DNA of 64,000 bases, from the NCBI RefSeq assembly GCF_004193775.1, contig NC_041002.1, forward strand, positions 11,010,485-11,074,484. The letters run 5' to 3'. The position numbers were made by a program, and so were the translations under genes. This DNA comes from Glycine soja. Lineage: Eukaryota; Streptophyta; Magnoliopsida; Fabales; Fabaceae. Positions within the stretch are counted from its first letter, which is position 1, and each line of letters starts with the position of its first letter. Shown here piece after piece: positions 1 through 11,117 of the stretch. The notes under the pieces are model-generated. The model was given only the letters and a program-made list of their open reading frames with translations. It ran no database searches and was not told the DNA's origin.

Positions 1-145
1 TGATTGTAGAAGAAGAAAATGATGAGCAACCGAAGAAGAAGGTCAGAATGGGAATGCTAGCAATTCCATGGATTAGTGTGTACAATGGTCATCGACCTAT
101 GAAGGAAAGTTACCATTTCAATGTTACTGATGTCCATTTATCCTA
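1..145 (+). other. Open frame running in from the left edge, unidentified
   Basis: Frame 3 of the plus strand is open from the window edge to a TAA at about 142-144, giving some 46 residues. It starts with an acidic/lysine-rich stretch ([15 protein letters not shown]) and ends in an ordinary-looking tail. It could be the last exon of a gene to the left, or chance. I do not recognise it, and it lies just beyond the presumed 3' end of the minus-strand MULE gene. Confidence 0.2.
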
Positions 146-159
146 AAAGTCTTGATTTT

Positions 160-340
160 CCCTAAACTTGTGATTGTTGAGTCTGTGGTGCTGATGCATC
201 AATACTTTGAGATGAGATTTGGCTTAGTGTAGGTGCACTAGATTGCATACGTGCACTTGAATTAGTAATCCTAGTTGGTCTAGCCTGTGCTGATCCAAAT
301 GATTCACCATGTGTAGACTCAAATGTTGCATCCTTCTTAG
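160..340 (-). pseudogene. Probable last exon (low-complexity tail) of the MULE transposase
   Basis: The minus strand is open here and encodes a Ser/Thr/Gln/Ala-rich tail containing ESTHGESFGSAQARPT. Such tails follow the CCHC zinc knuckle in plant MuDR-type transposases. About 670 bp of AT-rich, intron-like DNA separates it from the zinc-knuckle exon ending near 1009, where the sequence reads AAG/GTAAAT, a good splice donor. The exact acceptor and phase are not settled, so attaching it to the MULE gene is inference from order, strand and composition. Confidence 0.45.
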
Positions 341-1005
341 ATTTCTATTATATGTAATATAAAACAAACATAAGTATAGATAAACCAATGCATTGAATTT
401 CCATGAAACAAACTAATAATTTTTTAAAATAATAAGTTCACACATAAAAGAAGAAGCAATGGCATTTTTTTTAATAATTGTGTAGACAATTATTTTCAAG
501 TTGGAGAAGTGATGGTTAAAATTTTCTATAATAATGATTATAAAATTTGAATATCCAATGCAGCTAAAGTTTCCCTTATAAATATCATTCGTAAAAGACA
601 TTTGAATTTTAGACATGGAAAGAAAACTAATATTTTTTATTTTAATTTTGAATTGTAACTTATTTATCTATATTGTGACTTTCTTTATTAAAGTTGTTAC
701 ACCATAATTTTCTACTTTTTAAAATTCTTTTACTACTTTATTTAATTTTATTTTCTTAACTTTTTATTTATCTCATAATATTTATATATAAAAACATAAT
801 ATAATAAGACAAACATAAGTATAAATAAACCAATGCATTAAATTTCCATGAAGTAAACTAAACCAATGCACTGTCAACCTTTTTTATAGCAGATATTATT
901 GCATCATTCTTTCTTTTCAAATTTTGCCACATAGCACACATACAAATCAGCCAATGCATTTAATTTCCATGAAACAAAATTAACCAAAGTAAAATAGTTC
1001 AAGAT

Positions 1006-3790
1006 TTACCTTGTTCCCACCATTTGGGATTTCCCTATCAGTAGTTGTTTTACATTTACAGGTCCTTTTTTGTGACCAAATTTTCCATAGTTTGCACACA
1101 CAACTGAGAATTGATGTCTAGGTAATTTAAACTTGTCCATTGACTCATCATTTAATTTGTTTCTCATTTTCTTTGGTCTTCCAGGTGCTCTCCTTATGTC
1201 ATGATGGTTGATTGGTGGAAGATCACTCTTCTGGCCACTTGTCTGGATCATTACATGCTCAAATATAGTATGAATAACTGGCCAAATAAGTGTTTTTCCT
1301 GCAAAACATAAGTACTATCAGTCTAATATATGCATTGCATTGTAAGAAAACATACTTATACCAAAATATACATACTTGTACCAATCAGCTACATAGTCCT
1401 CAGGTTTGTAATTGTTGTGCCACAAGCATGCAACTACATGACAACAAGGGATTCCAATTAACTCCCATTTCTTGTAGCTACATTTTTTATTGTTTATATT
1501 AAAAAAAAAACTTCTGAAAGTTTTTTGACACTTCAAATAATGATATCTGGTCATCACCACACAAGGTAAGAGTCCAAGCTTTAGCATCTTTCTCTATATT
1601 GGCCAGAATAAGTTGAATTTTTGGATAGGTAGGACCACAATATTTCAACATCATTTCCCTTATCCTAACAATCCTCATCATCAAATATACCTTAATCCCT
1701 TCAACCAAGTTAATAATAGGCTTTCCCCTTAACTCTAAGATGCATTTATTAAATGCTTCACACATGTTATTCACCTATAGATCACACTGAGTATTTGGGT
1801 CATATGTTGGCTTAGTCCATGATGATGCTTTTAGGTTGTCCAACTCCTTCCAAGAACTTTCATTAGTCTCTTTCAATTTCTGCATAACCTTCATCAATTG
1901 TGCAGTAGTTGTGGCTCTAACAGGTTGCCACATTAGTTCCTTTAAGTGCGTCCTTGGGTGCCTCTTTCTGAAGTTGCTATACAGATGCCTAACACATACA
2001 CGATGTTCAACATCTTCACCTGGATCCTTAATTACATGAACTAGTCCCTTTACAAGAAAAAATCAGACATTAATTACCAACAAATTTACATGAACAAGAT
2101 ACTCTAATACAAATAGATTTTACAAGTTTGATAAATATCACCTTTTGCTGATCAGAAATTAAAGACCATTTATTTCTCTAAATTGCATTCAGATCTGCCA
2201 ACAACAACCCCAAAAACCATGACCATGTGTCTGTAGATTCTGATTGCACTACTACATATGCAATAGGTAGCATTTGGTTATTGCCAACTTTACCCATAGT
2301 TGTCAACAAATGACCACCATAATCACCTTTTAAAAAGCAACCATCTAACCCAGTTAATGATCAACAAGTTGTTGCAAAGGTAGCCTTACATGCCTCAACA
2401 CACACATACATTCTTTCAAAAATAGGACCCTTATCATGCATCATACACTTGATAATGGCTGTATTGTTTTTGTTCTTATCAAGCAACTCAACAACATAAC
2501 TTCTTAGGTGGCAGTATTGATTTTTAGTTGCACCTTGAATTTTATACATTACCTTACACTTAGTTTCGTAAGCCTGATGTACAAATAGCTTAGAACCCCA
2601 TTTCTCCATTGCATATGCAATTAGTCCTTGTCTCGCTATTGTTTGTGTATGTCTTAACAAGGGAATGATTTTTTTACTTATCCATTTAGTTGTAGCCTGC
2701 CTGTTAGTAGTAGTCCTATGGCATGTGTGCAAATTTTGAAAGTAACTACCTGCCAATTGTTTCTACACTTTGGCTAACTAACCCTTAAACAAAATGGACA
2801 GCCTGGCACACCTAACAACAAATCTAGTCAAATCATTATACTCGACAACTACATTTTTCTTGTTGACCATTGAGAAGGTTTTCATAGCTTCTTTAACTTT
2901 GAATTTGCTATTGAATATCATCCCCGATCAAATCGAACATCTGCATCATCCTCAGGCATTTTAAATCTTGGAAATTTCTCCTTTTTTACCCCTTCATCCT
3001 CACTTCCTGGTCGGGTGTCTAGCTTATCGTCCTCATCCCCAAATTCAGCTGCAGCTACATCAAACTCCCAATTATTAGGAGAAATTTCCTCATCAAGCTA
3101 TGAGGGTGGTGGTGGATGTTGACTTTGTTCGAACAATAGTGGATCCAACACATTGGTCTAATCCAAATCCTTATCAAAGTCACTGTCATCTAAGGATGTC
3201 CAGTCACTCTCATGTTCATTTCATCATCATAGTTTTCATCTACAAAATCTTCATCATCAACGACATCATTCTGACCATGGACCTCACCCTAAACCTCACT
3301 ATGCACCTCACCCTTACCTTGCACCTCACCGTCACCCTAAACCTCACCTTCACACTGGACCTTACCTTACACCACACCATCACCCTTAACCTCATCCTCA
3401 CGCTATCCCTCACCATCAGCATCACCATGCCTCTGACCTTTACCTTCATAGTCACTTTTAGCTTCATTAATCTGAACAAAATTAGCATCTTCTCTTAAGA
3501 CAAAATCCTTTCCTCTTCCTTTGACCAGCCCTTCATCTATAACTGAACATCAATTAGATGCTCCACATAGATTTCAACAAGTTCATACCCATTGTTATTA
3601 ACAACCAGCTGCAACACATCATTATCACTATTAGTGACTTCAATTCGCGATTGAGTGCGTATCTTGGATGTCGATACCATATGCATTTGTACATCTTGTA
3701 TCCCATCTTCTCTAGCAGATTCTTCATGTCAATATAAGATAGCTCAATTCCATGAACCCTAACCTTCTCCTCATTCCATTTTCTAACCCC
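1006..3790 (-). pseudogene. MuDR/MULE-type transposase pseudogene
   Basis: This is a degraded Mutator-like transposase read from about 3790 down to 1006. At the N end is the PB1-like start (VEIYVEHLIDVQL at about 3545-3590), then an acidic region collapsed into GGTGAG-type hexamer repeats (3280-3440). A MULE N-terminal segment follows at 2361-2756. The conserved transposase part at 1499-1774 includes MNNMCEAFNKCILELRGKPI. The SWIM zinc finger is at 1318-1587 (CSYKKWELIGIPCCHVVACL) and the zinc-knuckle region at 1006-1251 (RRAPGRPKKMRNK, then CANYGKFGHKK). Frameshifts and stops break it into at least five pieces and the knuckle has lost a cysteine. Family transposases bind terminal inverted repeats and cut and paste in the nucleus; this copy cannot make an intact protein. 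Confidence 0.85.
3280..3445 (-). repeat. Imperfect GGTGAG/GGTTAG hexamer repeat inside the MULE gene
   Basis: On the coding (minus) strand this is a run of units such as GGTGAGGTGCAAGGT and GGTGAGGTTTAGGGT. It would encode an acidic Glu/Gly/Asp/Val-rich linker, as MULE transposases often have between the PB1-like domain and the catalytic core. TTTAGG units now create stops in that frame. It looks like slippage expansion of an original acidic linker. Confidence 0.6.
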
Positions 3791-4289
3791 TAAAGTAAAA
3801 CCACATTACACACAGTACCAGTGGCAATAACATCATTTATATATCAGTTTCAATAGTGTGCATTAGTACCATGGAGATGGAGACACTACTGACGATGAAG
3901 TAAGGAGGAGTGAGATCGAAGCCCCTTTTGACCATGAAATTGTCCCTCGTCATAGCCTTCTTCTCTTGTGTTGTGTGGCTCTATGTCGCTGAATGGTACG
4001 CGATAATCATTTTCTCCAAATCATCGTGTGGCTCTATGTCACTGGTTCACACTTCCATTTTGTGCTTTCTCACTTCCAAAACCCTAATCCTTAACTCACT
4101 TGGTTTGATTGAAATGACGTTGCAATGGTTAAGAGATCAATGTTTGGTGGCGGAGAGGAAGACGTGCTGGGATCTAAAACATGATGAAGTTTCATCATCG
4201 TCGTTGTGTAGTGTTCATGAGTGTCATCTTCATGCTCGTGATTTGTTCAAGCCCTGCATAACCCCGAACTTTATCGGAAAGTGTACCAA

Positions 4290-5235
4290 GTCGTTAAAGT
4301 AATAATAAAACGGTAAGAAACCGAGTATCGAACTCAGGGAACTTGTTTCATTTAGTGAAGTTTCATTCAGCAAGCAGACATTGATATAAAGCCATGTAAA
4401 TAAAAATGATCAAAGGATGTATATACTATAAATCTAAAAACTACATGTTACGCTTATCAAAACGGGAGAGAAAATAGATGATTAAAACGTTGGATCCTTC
4501 TACGGAATGCTTGATGTAATTAAAAGATTTTTCTCTAATTAAGATTATTTATGTGTTCTATGCTGAGGACTAAAATACCAAACACCGATTCCTCACGTAA
4601 ATGGACTAATTCTAATTAAACCTCGTTCTCGGATGTCTCATTGAACTTAGCCTAACCAAACAACATTACAATCACAGCATATTAAAAACTAAAACCCTGC
4701 ACTCTATGTCTAGCAATGCAATTATCTAGCCCTACTCTATCCAGTTCTAAGGATTAATACATTTTCCAATGCTAAAAATCCTAACTTTACACACAAATGG
4801 GTGATCAGACCAAAAGCATGCAATAATTAAGTGCAGATATAAGCAATGAACACATAAAACAACTTTGATTAGATAGTTAAGAATTTACATCAAGTTTCAA
4901 CAGAATTTCCCAATAGAGATACTTAGCCTTTCATCGCAAGGCAGCACCTTTCTCCCAACTTGCTAAGCAGGCTGAGTGCCTCGCATAGCGCGTGATTCTC
5001 GCTAAGCGCACAAGCCTCGCTTAGCGAGACACCAGCTGTAAGCCTTCATAATCTTCATCCTTTTTACCTGAAATTGAAGTTGAAACACATTAAATTCACA
5101 ATGTTGGGCATTTCTACTAAACAAAGTTAAACTAACCTAAAAATATGTACAAACCTACAAAAAGAACCATAAATTGGGGAAAAGATAAACATTTAATAAA
5201 GCTTTTCTATACAAAAGTTAGTCGTAAATGAAGAC
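4290..5235. repeat. Moderately repetitive non-coding segment with GCTAAGCG words
   Basis: No credible gene is present. The segment carries several words built on GCTAAGCG/CGCTTAGCG around 4955-5035. Related words recur at 41890-42010 inside the 5' LTR of the plus-strand Tat element. The start around 4290-4350 reads like the edge of a dispersed legume repeat, but I could not find matching termini or target duplications, so element class and limits stay open. The preceding open frame at 3910-4302 has no recognisable domain. Confidence 0.35.
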
Positions 5236-5489
5236 TAACATGATTGTCGTCATCCTGCACAATGGTCATCGTCGTGAGTGCGGCCTCTTGCCTTGTCGTC
5301 CTCAACTCTGCGTCTTTGCTCGTCACTTCTTTGTACCGCACCATCGCATGGGAACCAAATCCCTCTTCTCACAACACTAGAAAGGGTCATGAGGTAGGAG
5401 AAGAGACAAGGATAATTTGGGAAATGCAGAGAAAAGAAAAAAAAAGATAAAGATAAAAGTTGAAAATATCTTAACCTTTCATTTGAAAA

Positions 5490-5640
5490 ATGAGAGATCT
5501 AACAGCGGGAGCATGAATAGGGTCCACTACTGATCCTGTGGTCTGCCTTGCCTTACTTCCATCTAGTGCAGTCCATTCCAATGCATCTCGAATGAACTCC
5601 TTCATCCAGCGGTCCCAAAAACTTTTGCACGATGCATCAC
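5490..5640 (-). other. Unidentified exon-like open segment (possible captured exon)
   Basis: The minus strand reads as a plausible C-terminal exon containing FIRDALEWTALDGSKARQTT and ending MKG followed by a stop near 5478. Its base composition is clearly less AT-rich than its surroundings and it stands alone. I do not recognise the family. Because it lies between a MULE transposase gene and a MULE-like end, it could be a captured host exon (Pack-MULE style); that is inference. Confidence 0.35.
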
Positions 5641-5799
5641 TTACTTACCCCATGCATGCAAGAAGGCATCTGGAACGCTATGGAAGTTTTTAGATTAAAA
5701 AAATCTATTTACTTATTGATTTTGGCAGTTTTTAACCGCCAAAAAATTTAAATTTGATTTTGAAACAAATATCGACGATTTTTAACAAATACTGACATT

Positions 5800-5985
5800 T
5801 TTTTGAGTCACCACAAATCATACTATCAAATATTTAACAGACATGACATCACTTAACTGATGGCAGGTATCTAAAACCAAAGTTTTCAAATATCAGGGAG
5901 CCGATTCGAAGGAAAATTTTATTAGGGATCAAACGCTAAAGTCGGGTATATATTAGGGATCAAAAATAAATTTAAGCCCCTATCA
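5800..5985. repeat. MULE-like terminal sequence
   Basis: The segment contains two related units, AGGGATCAAACGC at about 5925 and AGGGATCAAAAATAAATT at about 5955-5975, followed by TAAGCCCC. Sequences of this kind form the ends of a common legume Mutator-like family. A matching inverted copy is not visible at the other side and may lie left of the window. I place it as the possible right end of the MULE whose transposase is at 1006-3790. Confidence 0.35.
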
Positions 5986-6133
5986 AATACAATTACCAGA
6001 AATTGAAACATATATTAAAAAATAAAATATTAATATAACATATTACCTTATGTATTATGTCATTCAAATGCACATATAGAAATAATATAGGCAAGACTAA
6101 TTATATTAGGATATCACATATAAACTAAGATAA

Positions 6134-6136
<3 letters not shown>

Positions 6137-6197
<61 letters not shown>
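6137..6197. repeat. (TA)n microsatellite
   Basis: About 60 bases of uninterrupted TA dinucleotide. Flanking DNA from 5990 to 6220 is AT-rich and shows no gene. Confidence 0.95.
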
Positions 6198-6199
<2 letters not shown>

Positions 6200-6224
6200 A
6201 AAATTTAATAAACGGTAAATGTCA

Positions 6225-6580
6225 CATTATTCAAGAATGAAAATTTCTTTTTTTAAACTATATTTTTACTTCTAGTGAGAAAGAATTAATCTTTTCTATT
6301 TTTCGTTTTTCAAGAATGAAAAATTCTTTCTTTTTTTGCACTATTTTCTAACTTCTAACGAGAAAGAATTATTCTTTTTTATTCTCATTCTTCAAGAATG
6401 AAAATTCTTTATTTTTTATTTTTTTACTTTTTGTAATATTTTCTCCCTTCCGGTGAGAAATATTATTCTTTTATTTTTTTTCTTTTGTATTATTTTCTCA
6501 CTTCGAGTGAGAAAGAAATAATATTTTCTTTCACTATGTGTATTGTTTTCCCACTTCTTGTGAGAGAGAAAAATCTTTAA
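6225..6580. repeat. Imperfect ~80-85-bp tandem repeat, about 4-5 copies
   Basis: Each unit starts with TTCAAGAATGAAAATTC or a variant. A T-rich run and TATTTTCTCACTTC follow, and the unit ends in GTGAGAAAGAATAATC. Copies begin at about 6225, 6310 and 6392, with two shorter ones at about 6480 and 6540. The half-units TTCTCACTTC and GTGAGAAAG are partly self-complementary, so each unit can form a small hairpin. Confidence 0.75.
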
Positions 6581-7575
6581 ATTTCTTTCTTTGATATTTG
6601 AAGAAAAAATAACGATTTCACACCTGATTTTTTAGCTTCTACAATTTAATATCCAATTGACTAATTACACATTCCAACTTTCCAACTTTACAATCGATGT
6701 TTGTGCAATCAATTTCCACCAAATCCATGAAGAATCCTTCATTGTTTTCTAAGTTTATGGTAACGGAAATAATATTTCATATTTAAAGACATGAAATAGG
6801 ATTTGCAATTTATAATTTGTGAACACAAATCATATATTCATAATTCATATACTTACTGGCTATTTGGCTCACTGCTCACCACTCACTATTAGTGTCTGAT
6901 TGACTGACTTTTGATCCAAAACTAAACTTTCTAAATTCCCTTCGGCTATTTCAATGTGAGGCTACGAGGGACTTTGACACTTTGCTTAATTGCTTGTATA
7001 TTGGTATGTGCATCAAATTTTTCCATTTTCTTTTGTTGCTTTGCTATTTATTATATTTTAAAAAATAATGTTTATAAGTTATTTATAGGATAATTGTTCA
7101 TGTTGAAATTTAATGGTTTAGAGTATAATATTAGTTTCAAATAAAGATTAAGAGAAATAGAAGACATGCCTAGCAATGGTGGAAAGAAAACAACCACTGA
7201 AAAAATGGAGCCTACTTGCTAGGTGTTGATCATTTGAAGCTTAAGAGTAAATGGCCTAAATGTGTTGTAATGGGAATTGGCACACAAAATATTATTAGTA
7301 TTAGCTAATTATATACGATAGCAACTACCACAGATTCAAAAAAGTAAGTATTAGAAAAATTATAGAGTTCTTTTTTTAATTTCTCTCACATTGATATTGT
7401 TAATTGTTGTGTCTAATTTTATATTAATTTTTTTAATTATGTTTACAATGTTAGGATTTAGCTTTTGGAATTAGCAAACTGCAAAGCGTGAACGGGTATT
7501 GAACTTCGACTTCTACTTCTAAGTGCAATTGTTTCTTTTTTGCATTAGTTGACTATTTTTTTTATCTTTTATAAG
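6581..7575. other. Gene-poor AT-rich interval
   Basis: No supported gene, RNA or element boundary. The distal part (about 7150-7560) may be the 5' flank of the hAT transposase pseudogene that follows. Confidence 0.5.
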
Positions 7576-8455
7576 ATGCTACCTAAAAAGAATTTATCTG
7601 AAAGTGAAAAAGAAAAAAAGAAAATGAGCAGAATAGTTAATAAAATCACAACAAAGAGCTATTAATAAAATTCATTTTCAAAGAGGTAGGTTCTCATGAA
7701 AACTTAAATCAATCAAATGAAATTTTGCATAATGAAAATCATGTAGGTGAGAATGATAAAATTAATGATTCAAGTGAGCCTAACGACATGCCAAATGAAT
7801 CTAATATTGAAAATCTTGGTAATATTGACGAGGAACAATCAATTCCTCCTTTAGATATTTATGATCCTAGAAATTGAGATAATCTTGATAACCAGGCAAG
7901 AGACATTTTAGTTGAAAAGGGACTTATTAGAGAAATTAATCTTGTTTTTTCCTTTAGATAACACTTTTAGACATTTTTCATATGCATGTTATTCTAGAAA
8001 GCTGAGCAATGGTGAGACTAGTGATAAGAAATGGTTGGTTTATTCTAAACATGTTGATAAAGTATATTGTTTATGTTGTAAGTTATTCAAATCTAATAAT
8101 AAGAAGAGTTTGTTAGCAAATGAGGGCTTTAGAGATTGGCAACATATTAACGAGAGACTTAAATATCATGAGAATAGTTTTGAGCATATGAATAACATGA
8201 ATACTTGAAATGAATTGAGAGTAAGATTGAATAAAAATAAAAAAATTGATAAAACCTGGCAACAAGAGGTTATGAAAGAGAAATAACGTTGGAGACAAGT
8301 TTTAGTTAGAATATTTTCAGCTGTGAAATGTCTTGCTAAACATAATTTGGTTTTTCTAGGATTAAATAAAAAAAATTACATCAAGATAAAAGTGGTAATT
8401 TTTTAGGATTGAATGAAATGATTGCGGAATTTAATTTGATGGACATGTTGTTTTG
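7576..8455 (+). pseudogene. hAT-type transposase pseudogene (TTF-zinc-finger/DUF4371 class), N-terminal part
   Basis: The best piece is 7912-8208, with [20 protein letters not shown], then [20 protein letters not shown] and [19 protein letters not shown]. This is the TTF-type zinc-finger N-terminal region found in ZMYM-like hAT transposases of plants. Upstream, from about 7576, a basic start (MLPKKNLSESEKEKKK) leads into an acidic linker broken by stops. After 8208 the frame continues past a stop as RWRQVLVRIFSAVKCLAKHN. Homology ends at about 8450, before the DUF4371 and dimerisation domains, so only about one third of the protein remains. It carries several stops and is not functional. Confidence 0.75.
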
Positions 8456-8716
8456 AGTGGTGGTAAGGCTGAGCTGATTAAAGGTGATTTTGGCGATGAC
8501 ATCCTTAATATGGTCCATATTGGACTTGGAACGAGTAGACTCAACCATGGAGCTTAATAAAAGAACCAAACATGTTAGGATCTCAACACTTATCTCCCTA
8601 GAATTCAAGGATTGGGAGCCTCCTAAGAAGAAAGGTGAGAAAAGAGATAATATTTCTTGCTTGCTTATGCTCAATACATATTAAGTATATATAGAAAACA
8701 TACAAAGGTGATGTGA
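8456..8716. other. Unassigned spacer between the hAT pseudogene and the composite LTR element
   Basis: A minus-strand open frame (8381-8674) has a weak gag-N-terminus flavour (DHIKDVIAKITFNQL followed by TTTQNNM) but is not convincing. The last five bases, TGATG (8712-8716), are the likely left target duplication of the element that starts at 8717. Confidence 0.3.
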
Positions 8717-9191
8717 TGTGATCCTTACTAGGAGCGGATTACTTGATACAGGTCATAGAGTTTGGATGACGCCAATTCCAGAGAGGGAAGATAAGTCAGG
8801 GTAGACACCACAAGGATTACCATGATAAGTCTGAGATTAGTTCAACAAGGAACCCAGAGATAAGCTCTAACAAAATGTTCACAAAATGCCAAAAGTCCCT
8901 TCTATTGAAAACGAGTTCAATACATATAGTGTATCTGAAGTGCAGTTGGAAAGACACTAATTTTATTTAAAATTAAAACGAAAATAGAAAAAAAAATTGC
9001 ATGGGCCTTCAAATTAGTTTGGGCCTTCAGCAACAATCAAGATTCTTGGTAGTGCCTTTGGGCCTTCATCATTCTCCACTTGGACCTTGTTAAGTATGGC
9101 TGATACCATTTGTTGGAGGATATCCTTTGACTGTTTGGTCCTACTCCTGGTCATGGGTCCCTGTATTTGGGCAGTTTTAGGATTCTCATCA
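8717..9191 (-). repeat. 3' LTR of the chromovirus (475 bp)
   Basis: It matches 23021-23554 over its whole length, with terminal TG...CA. It is 59 bp shorter because the right copy has a partial internal duplication around CATGGGCCTTCAAATTA. The Pol reading frame runs about 59 codons into it. Confidence 0.9.
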
Positions 9192-9280
9192 TTCCCTCCT
9201 TCTTGGAAAGCATTTGCCCTCTGTCCCAACCTACCCTTCGACAGGAGGGCGACACGAGGGCTCACAGGTGCGTCTTCCAA
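9014..9280 (-). pseudogene. C-terminal end of the chromovirus polyprotein, running into the 3' LTR
   Basis: The frame contains GQRANAFQEGGNDENPK followed by GPMTRSRTKQSKD, a tail typical of Tekay/Del-type chromovirus polyproteins, downstream of where integrase and chromodomain should be. It crosses the polypurine tract (9192-9204) and ends inside the LTR at 9014. The upstream integrase coding sequence is absent: just to the right the DNA becomes the Ogre-type LTR with its adjacent primer-binding-like sequence. It is therefore a 3' remnant only. Confidence 0.7.
9192..9204 (-). promoter_or_regulatory. Polypurine tract of the chromovirus
   Basis: The minus strand reads AAGAAGGAGGGAA immediately before the LTR start TGATGAG. 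This is the expected position and composition for the plus-strand DNA primer. It confirms that 8717-9191 is the 3' LTR. Confidence 0.8.
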
Positions 9281-9285
9281 GGGAG

Positions 9286-9309
9286 CAAGGCGCGCGGAGT
9301 TGCCACCAA
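9286..9309 (-). promoter_or_regulatory. Ogre-type primer-binding-like sequence abutting the Ogre LTR on its 3' side
   Basis: On the minus strand the LTR ends ...AACA and is followed by TTGGTGGCAACTCCGCG. That closely resembles the GGTGGCGACTCC-type primer-binding region of Ogre/Tat elements. A primer-binding site belongs after a 5' LTR, yet here it lies after the 3' LTR and then runs straight into the chromovirus C-terminus. The assignment rests on my knowledge of the family motif; the exact junction lies somewhere in 9220-9300. Confidence 0.5.
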
Positions 9310-9692
9310 TGTTTATTCGAGGAAAACGTCAGAAAAACCGGAAAGGTGTGGTCTACGAACTTTAATCGTGAAAGGTTCGGGAGTTGTTTTAACGCACGAG
9401 GAAGGTATTAGCACCCCATGCGTCCATCACAGGGGACGACAACCTTTAATCAAGTGTGCAAATATGACTTCAAAATTATGTATTTTCCCCTTTTTTATGT
9501 TTTTTTAGCTTTTTATGGACCTTTTTTGTATTTTTTATCTTTTTGTGGTCGACAAAGGTGTTTCCCTTGCTCCTACGTATTCCTCAATTGCGATGAGGAA
9601 ATTAAACCTATGTAGTTCTTTCAGAACTAAACATCGGTTAAGTTGTTTTTATCTTTTTTCGCAAGATAGATTTTAATTTGAACAAAGGTCAT

Positions 9693-9895
9693 TTAAGGCG
9701 TTGGACCAGTAAACGATCTTTTGATTCTTCTGAAAAGAGAGAAACATTAAGGCATTGGACTATTAACGATCTCTTGATTGTGAAAGAAGAAAAACATTAA
9801 GGCATTGGACCATTAACGATCTCTTGGTTTTTAAAAGGAGAGAAACGTTAAGGCGTTAAATCATTAACAATCTCTTGGGGTGGTCGACAAAAGTG
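9693..9895. repeat. ~52-bp tandem repeat in the distal half of the Ogre LTR
   Basis: Four copies begin at about 9693, 9748, 9798 and 9848. Each starts AAGGCGTTGGACCATTAAC or a variant, then GATCTCTTG and an AAAGAGAGAAACATT tail. Confidence 0.8.
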
Positions 9896-10872
9896 GGGTT
9901 TTTGCTCTTACGTATCCTCAATTGCGATAAGGAACTCCGACCTACATAGTTCTTGAAAAAGCGATAAAGTTATGTATTGATTTTATGCTTTGAATGGTTC
10001 ATTTTATCCAATAAAAGCAAAGAAGACCGTTTTTAAGGCGTTGGACCTTAAAACGGTTTTGAGTGACTTTTGCGGACAAAGATTGATTTGTGAGTTGATT
10101 TTAGCCTTAGTTTCACTCCGGTTATTAGTCAATTCATTCAAAGAAACTTTCAAAGAAAAAACGCCTGATTGATTTTTTTTATTATTTTATTCAAAGATAT
10201 TTTGATTATTTTATTATTATTTTTGCCTTTTTTTTATTTAACTGAGGTTATAGCATGAACGGTCGGTTGAATTTTATTTTAATGGTGATTAAACGAGATT
10301 ACAACACAAATGATCGGTTGGGATTCATTTTATCATTTATTAGGCGAGAAAACGACTTAAATACGGTTAAAGCTTGTTAAAAATGAACAAGAAAAAGGTA
10401 CGGAAAGTAAACGGCATGAAAGTGAAAGTACATAAAACAAGTAGGGACCACTAAGGGTGCATAAAATGAATTGAAAGATTCGATTTCAGAAACTTACCGG
10501 TTGAAGATCGAAGAACAATGAAGAACGATGAAGAATTTCCACAGAATCACTTACGGAAACGTCTCGGAAGCGTTACGGAAGTGCCTCGGCTTGGATTTTC
10601 TTCACGGAAATAATTTTTCTCACTAATTTTGAGTGATTCCCCAATACCAAAAGGGCTGAACCCATTTACTCTGCCCCCTTCCCCTATTAATAGGAGAAAA
10701 AGGGGAGGTGGTTGTCGCCTAGCTTGCCCAGGCAAGCTGGGTTGCTTCCACCAGAAGCCACCGTCCTTTTTTGGAAGATTCAAGAAGGTCCAAGTGGGCC
10801 AGATTACTATTTACACCCCTTTTTTTACTAAATACACCCCTTTTGAGTTTTTTTATCGATTTCTTTTCGAAA

Positions 10873-11117
10873 CATTGCAGAACTTTAAGGATTACGCAAT
10901 GATACCTGTCTTCCTTCCAAAACGTCGTGAAACTTTACGGATTCTGAAACAATGCTTGTTTTGACCTCTGGAATGTTGCGAAACTTTACGGATTACGCAA
11001 CAATGCTTGTTTTGACTTCCAGAATGTTGCGAAACTTTACGGATTATGCAACAATGCTTGTTTTGACTTTCAGAATGTTGCGAAACTTTACAGATTACAC
11101 AAAAATGCTCGTTTTGA
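10873..11117. repeat. 51-53-bp tandem repeat in U3 of the Ogre LTR
   Basis: There are about 4.6 copies of a unit beginning GAAACTTTACGGATTACGC, then AACAATGCTTGTTTTGAC and a short variable end with GAATGTTGC. It lies roughly 70-315 bp inside the LTR start, where upstream promoter elements of an LTR would sit. The copies are very similar, so the expansion looks recent relative to the coding decay. An enhancer role is inference. Confidence 0.85.

Noticed and set aside
3100..3498. Thr/Leu-rich plus-strand frame with a regular pattern
   Set aside because: It is the antisense of the degenerate hexamer repeat in the MULE gene.
3910..4302. 132-codon-scale plus-strand frame with a hydrophobic start
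   Set aside because: No recognisable domain, no codon pattern and a repeat-like flank; probably chance.
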